Shown here: positions 59,403 to 64,000 of the stretch, in pieces | How positions within the stretch are numbered: position 1 is the stretch's first letter | How the letters are laid out: every line of letters begins with the position of its first letter | NCBI RefSeq assembly: GCF_030052815.1 | Contig: NC_079497.1 | Span: forward strand, 23,016,258 to 23,080,257 | Length of the DNA stretch: 64,000 nt | Direction of reading: 5' to 3' | DNA from: Hevea brasiliensis | Taxonomy: Eukaryota > Streptophyta > Magnoliopsida > Malpighiales > Euphorbiaceae | Program-made: the position numbers and the translations under genes | Notes under the pieces: generated by a model | Told to the model about the DNA's origin: nothing | Databases searched by the model: none | What the model saw: only the letters and a program-made list of their open reading frames with translations

Positions 59403-60647
59403 TGTCATCACCCAAATTCTGTGCCGGATCGGCACTAGAACTTGGATCAGCATAAGGTCTTTAAAATCCGTAGTAGGCCTAACTATTCTTAACTCAACTA
59501 TAAGACCCATAATTATAGTCCAATTTCAAGAAAATAAACAGATAGAGTTCAGTCATAAATTGGGCTATCCAACGGGGAGTAATAACTCATTCGACTTGTA
59601 ATCATAATATATCTCAATTTGAGGAGTTCAGCTCACTCTTATAATCCTCAAAGAAATACATATAATCCAATGGGAGCTCAACTACCTCATCCAAGCATAA
59701 TCACATAATAACCTTTATAACATCCAACAGAATAAGTTATTATAGTCCCAAAAAGTTTAATACACTAATGGTACATATGGAGTTTTTAGAATATAAACAA
59801 GAAAATAAGAACATAATAAATCTATTTCTAGTAAACCTGCGAGGAAAAAAGTAAGTTAAACTCAAAGATCTCTCTTGTTACCTGTGGAAAAATAATTGAA
59901 CAGGAGTGAGCGTTCGACTCATAGAGTAAAATATTAATTTTAAATATAATTTCTATAACTATCTAAATCTAGTGCACTCCTATACATAAAATGTAACATC
60001 CTATACATAAAATGCAACATACACACATCTTACCAAACAAGTTAAATAATATTCACATAAAAGATAATTTGGAGTACTCACACACTCGTGTATCACATCA
60101 ATCATATCATATATATATGGGAGTTGATCCAATATACAGCTCTCTTAATTCTAACTTCTACCAGCGAGATTAAATCAAGCTGGACTTTCTCTTAATAATC
60201 TAAATGCGGGAGTCAGCGAGATCAACTCAAAGTCGTACTCACCCCTACTTATCCACAAAAAGGATTGGGTCCCAGCGAGTCAAGCTTCAGGCATTCTACT
60301 CGTCCTACCCATATCCAATATCACACCACATGCATGCCGACACACGCACACAGCTCCAAATTACATTGAGGTGACACTCACAATAATTTCATCAAATAAA
60401 GTTGCAATACAAACCATGCCTATGATTTAGCTATATACATATATTTATAAGAGAATGTATGAGCATGCATTTAATATATAATAATATTGAAATTATAAAT
60501 AAGATCAATATCTACTCACTGATCCACCAGATATCACTGCGACGGCTGGGCGGAAGAAGAAGGCTAATTCTGATTACCTAAACAATTATATTAATGAATT
60601 CATCAGTATCAATACAAAATAATTATTTAAAAAATTGGGGTGTTGCA
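59403..60647 (-). repeat. 3' LTR of the 59-62 kb chromovirus
   Basis: Plus strand runs from TGTCATCACCC to GGGGTGTTGCA; in sense TGCAACACC to GGGTGATGACA, 1245 bp. The sequence differs from the other chromovirus LTRs in the window, so it is another family. Confidence 0.75.
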
Positions 60648-60689
60648 TTCTTTCTCTCTTATAGAAAAATCGTTCACGAATTTTACACA

Positions 60690-62092
60690 AGACAGAATAA
60701 AAATACAGAATTGCATATTAAATAAGTACGGATACTTGCTATGCATATCCTGCTTTGACTCCCAAGTGCATTCCTCCACAGATTGGCTCCTTCATAAGAC
60801 TTTAACCATAGCGATTTACTTTAACTGAAGCTTCTCATCTAATAGTCTACTATAGCTACTGACTGCTCCTTGAAGGTTAAATCCTCATTCAACTCTACTG
60901 TATCTGGTTGCAGCACAAGAGAAGGATCGGGAACATACTTCCTGAGCATAGAAATATGGAATACTGGGTGGACATGAGAAATGTTTGATGGAAACTCTAA
61001 CTGATAGGCAACTGCTCTCACTCTGTCCGTGATCTCAAAAGGTCCTATGTAACGGGGTGCCAACTTGCCTTTCTTTCTAAATCTCATAACACCTTTTATA
61101 GGAGAGACCTTTAAGAACACATAATCACCCATTGTAAATTGTTCACCTTTCCTCCTCAGATCTGCATAACTCTTCTACCTGCTAAAAGTTGCATTTAAAA
61201 GTTCCCTGATCAAAGGAACCATCAATGAAGTGTACTGCACCAGATCTAAATCATGTACTTTCACCTCTCCAACTTCTGTCCAACATAGAGGGGACCTACA
61301 CTTCCTGCCACATAATGCCTCATAGGGTATCATTCCAATATTGGAATGATAGCTGCTATTATAAGTAAACTCCATTAATGGTAACTGATCATCCCATTGA
61401 CCTTTAAAATCTATGACACACATGCGAAACATATCCTCTAATGTCTAAATTATCTTTTTAGACTATCCATCTGTCTATGAATGGAAAGTCATACTAAAAT
61501 TCAGCTGTGTGCCAAGTACTTCTTAAAGTTCCTTTAGAATAGAGAAGTGAACTGGGGCTCTCTGTTAGATACTATGGAAATAAGAATCTCATGTAATCTG
61601 ACTATCTCATGGATGTACAACCTTGCATACTGAGCAACAGAATAGGTGGTTCATATAGGAAAAAAGTAAGCTGACTTAGTTAGACGATCCACAATCACCC
61701 ATATAGAGTCATACTGATGTATAGAACGAGACAACCAGTCACGAAATCCATAGTAATCATTTCCCACTTCCACTTTATGATAAAAATCTCCTATAACTTT
61801 CCTGACAGCCTCTGATGCTTAAACTTTACTTTCTGATAAGTTAAGCACTTGGATACAAAATCTACTATGTCTCTCTTCATGCCATTCCGCCAATACCTAT
61901 CTTTCACATCATGGTACATCTTTGTAGATCCTGGGTGAATACTGTAAGGTGTGTAGTGTGCCTCCTGCATAATCTTATTTCTTTGGTTGTCCACATTTGG
62001 CACACATACCCTGGAGCCTTGCATAAGGGTACCATCTCCATCAAACCTAAATTCACAATTTTCCTCTTGCTGTACTCTTTCCACAATCCATA
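60690..62092 (-). pseudogene. Integrase remnant of the 59-62 kb chromovirus
   Basis: From 62084 downward: zinc-binding region with HYTPYSIHPGSTKMYHD and KCLTYQKVK (second Cys changed), degraded core, then 61432-61175 with LPLMEFTYNSSYHSNIGMIPYEALCGRKCRSPLCW. The C-terminal part, 61132-60839, has GDYVFLKVSPIKGVMRF, YIGPFEI and VFHISMLRKYVPDPS. A frame-broken chromodomain-like tail (VEECTWES) lies near 60765. Stops between segments make it non-functional. Confidence 0.87.
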
Positions 62093-64000
62093 TGTAACAC
62101 CCTCACTATAGCAATTCCGTATATTCTACTGTTCCGGTGACCGATGTCGGTCCGGACAGTTAGAACGTCTGGAAAAATATTTAGAAAAAAGTGAGGAGTC
62201 ATAAATAACTCAAATAATGGTAAGAAAAATTTAGAAAAAAATTTAAAAATAAAATACAACCAAGTTAAATGAGTCGGTGCCCTAGCGATAGGTAACCCAG
62301 TGGAAAGTTGCGGTCCTTGCAGCTAGGAGCCCTAAACCTGGGAGAAAATTCATGAAATAATTTTTGGGACTCCAGAGAAGAGTCATTGAGGTTTCGATGG
62401 CATTAGAATGTCAAGAAAATGATTAGAAAAATTTTAGAATAGTACAGACGATTTTGGCTCAATAAGCCAAATGAAGGGCATTTTGATCGTTTCTTCTTTA
62501 GAGATGATTTTTGGCCAACTTGTCTAGTTAAATAAATAATTTTTATTACATAAAATGTGAATAAATATTGCTAAAAATTGAATCGAAAATGGGTAGAAAA
62601 GAAAAGAAAAAAAAATGGACGAAAACATGAATTATGACATCATTATGATGTCATTATAAAAGGCTCCACCAATCACATTTTAACAAGCACTCTTAAACCA
62701 ATTAAAAAGGACAAAATTGAGTTAAAAATTAACAAAACTTTCTACCCTTTCTTCTCCAAGTTTCGGTAGCCTCTCCCTCTTCTCTTTCAACCTCCATTAA
62801 AGCTTCATTGTAAGCTTGATTTCTCCCTTCATTCCACCATAAAACCCTATCTTCCCTTCACAAAAATTAGTCATCACCATTAGAGCAATATTTGGGCAGT
62901 AAAAAGAAGTGAAAATAAAGGAGTTTTTCAAGCATGAGTTGGCACACAATAAGGTTAGTGTCAATTAATCCTTTAAACTTTGTGTATGCATCATTGGAAG
63001 TATGAATTGATCCATTGATTGTATATGTTTGAAGAATTGAAATGGTTGGAGTTAGGGTTTGAGGCACAAATTTGAGATTTGCTCATGTATTAGTGAAAGA
63101 AAGTTCTAATGGTCAATTAGTGACCATTTGGCTATGTGTGATTTGGAAGTGAAGTGATTTGTGCCATGGGAATTGAAGTTAGGTATGCTGCCTAGTGTGA
63201 CCTGCAGAACTGGGTGTGAGTCCAGTAGATTTGGGCAGCTATAACTGGAGTTGTGTAGGTTCAATTGGTGCAAGGCCAATTGGACATGAAATTAGGTACA
63301 TAATGGCACAACTTTTATGAAAGAACCCTACCCAGAATACCACAATAGATTGACCTAAAATTTAACCAAATCCGGGTAATACACATTCTGCCTGGGCAAA
63401 ATGACCAAATAAATAGTGTTCATTCATTTGGTCATAACTCAGCGTAGAAAGGTCCAATTGACCTGAAATTTATGTCAATGAAAAGCTTAGACAATTTAGA
63501 ACAACTTTCATGTGGAACACAAACTCCAATTCTAAACTTAACTAAATGAAATTGCTAACCAAAATTGAGCTACCAAATCTGGCAAAATCAGAATTGCCCA
63601 AAAATTCTAGGTAAAAGTTCATCCGACCAGTTATGGTAAAATAACCATAACTTGAGCTAAAAAACTCCAAATGAAGTGATTCAAAAAGGGAATTAAAGAA
63701 TACACAATAAAGAACAACTTTGATTAAGAACATTTGGCCAAATTCTTACCGTAGAATGGCCTAATGGAATAGTAAACTCTAGCACCCAAAACTGAAAATT
63801 TTGATTTATTTCCTATTGGTTTGAAGTATTGATTGGGAACTTATGCCAACACTTTTGGGAACCAAAATGTGGTAATTTCATATGATTAGAACTCATGTAA
63901 CTATTATGTATGGGAAAGTCAATATTTTGACTTAAATGGTAAAATGAATAGCAATCTTACATGTTAAACACAAAAATTTAATCAAGAATTTTGTAATATG
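62093..64000 (+). mobile_element. LTR of a third chromovirus, plus strand, running off the window
   Basis: Begins TGTAACACCCTCAC at 62093 inside the integrase of the previous element. Its opening (GGTGACCGATGTCGGTCCGGA) resembles that of the 18-33 kb chromovirus LTR. Antisense-encoded text near 63542-63733 matches that at 18344-18430 (IKVV-YC, FNS, SLHLEF), so the two LTRs are related. Only LTR is present to the window end, at least 1908 bp. The 5-bp duplication would be CCATA (62088-62092). Confidence 0.8.

Larger units (their letters stand above)
59403..62092 (-). mobile_element. 3' end of a Tekay-like chromovirus, minus strand
   Basis: 3' LTR 59403-60647, polypurine tract AAGAGAGAAAGAA (60648-60660), then pol remnants up to 62092, where another element's LTR interrupts. 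The rest would resume beyond the right edge. Lineage is inferred from integrase C-terminal text. Confidence 0.82.

Overview
The window looks like plant nuclear DNA, most probably from a dicot with a transposon-rich genome; the species cannot be fixed from sequence alone. It is a retrotransposon graveyard with one intact host gene. No tRNA, rRNA, CRISPR array or bacterial-type operon was seen.

Layout. (1) 1-10519, plus strand: an Ogre/Tat-type Ty3/gypsy element with the end of its 5' LTR, a primer-binding site, an extra ORF1 upstream of gag, gag, protease, a well-formed intron, reverse transcriptase, RNase H and a second, archaeal-type RNase H. Integrase is missing: the coding region runs straight into an inverted primer-binding site plus LTR, giving a roughly 1.1-kb palindrome. 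(2) 10520-18052, minus strand: a large SIRE/Maximus-like Ty1/copia element (5' LTR, tRNA-Met primer site, gag, pol) followed by an extra envelope-like ORF with its own candidate promoter. Element 1 sits inside that ORF, so the copia 3' end lies off the left edge. (3) 18053-33140, minus strand: a Tekay-like chromovirus. The copia landed in its 3' LTR, and a 5.5-kb hAT DNA transposon (20938-26435) landed in its integrase with a perfect 8-bp target duplication. (4) 33141-40673: AT-rich DNA with dispersed repeats, a ~435-455-bp tandem satellite array (36475-38483) and the start of a tandem duplication. (5) 40674-53382, minus strand: a second Ogre-like element that lost reverse transcriptase by internal deletion. 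It has a tandem-repeat-rich 3' leader and carries a nearly pristine 392-bp TRIM element (51304-51695) in one LTR. It splits the second copy of the tandem duplication. (6) 54794-58647, minus strand: an intact 11-exon phosphoglycolate phosphatase gene (PGLP2-type, 304 aa), the only host gene that appears functional. (7) 59403-64000: a minus-strand chromovirus 3' end, interrupted in integrase by the LTR of a plus-strand chromovirus that leaves the window.

Inferred order of events: the chromovirus of 18-33 kb came first; the copia and the hAT entered it independently; the Ogre-like element 1 then entered the copia. The TRIM is among the most recent insertions. All large elements carry stops, frameshifts or deletions, so none seems autonomous. 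The most unusual signals are the LTR/primer-site palindrome, the promoter-bearing envelope-like ORF of the copia, the phase-correct retroelement intron, the satellite with higher-order structure, and the GC-AG intron in the phosphatase gene.
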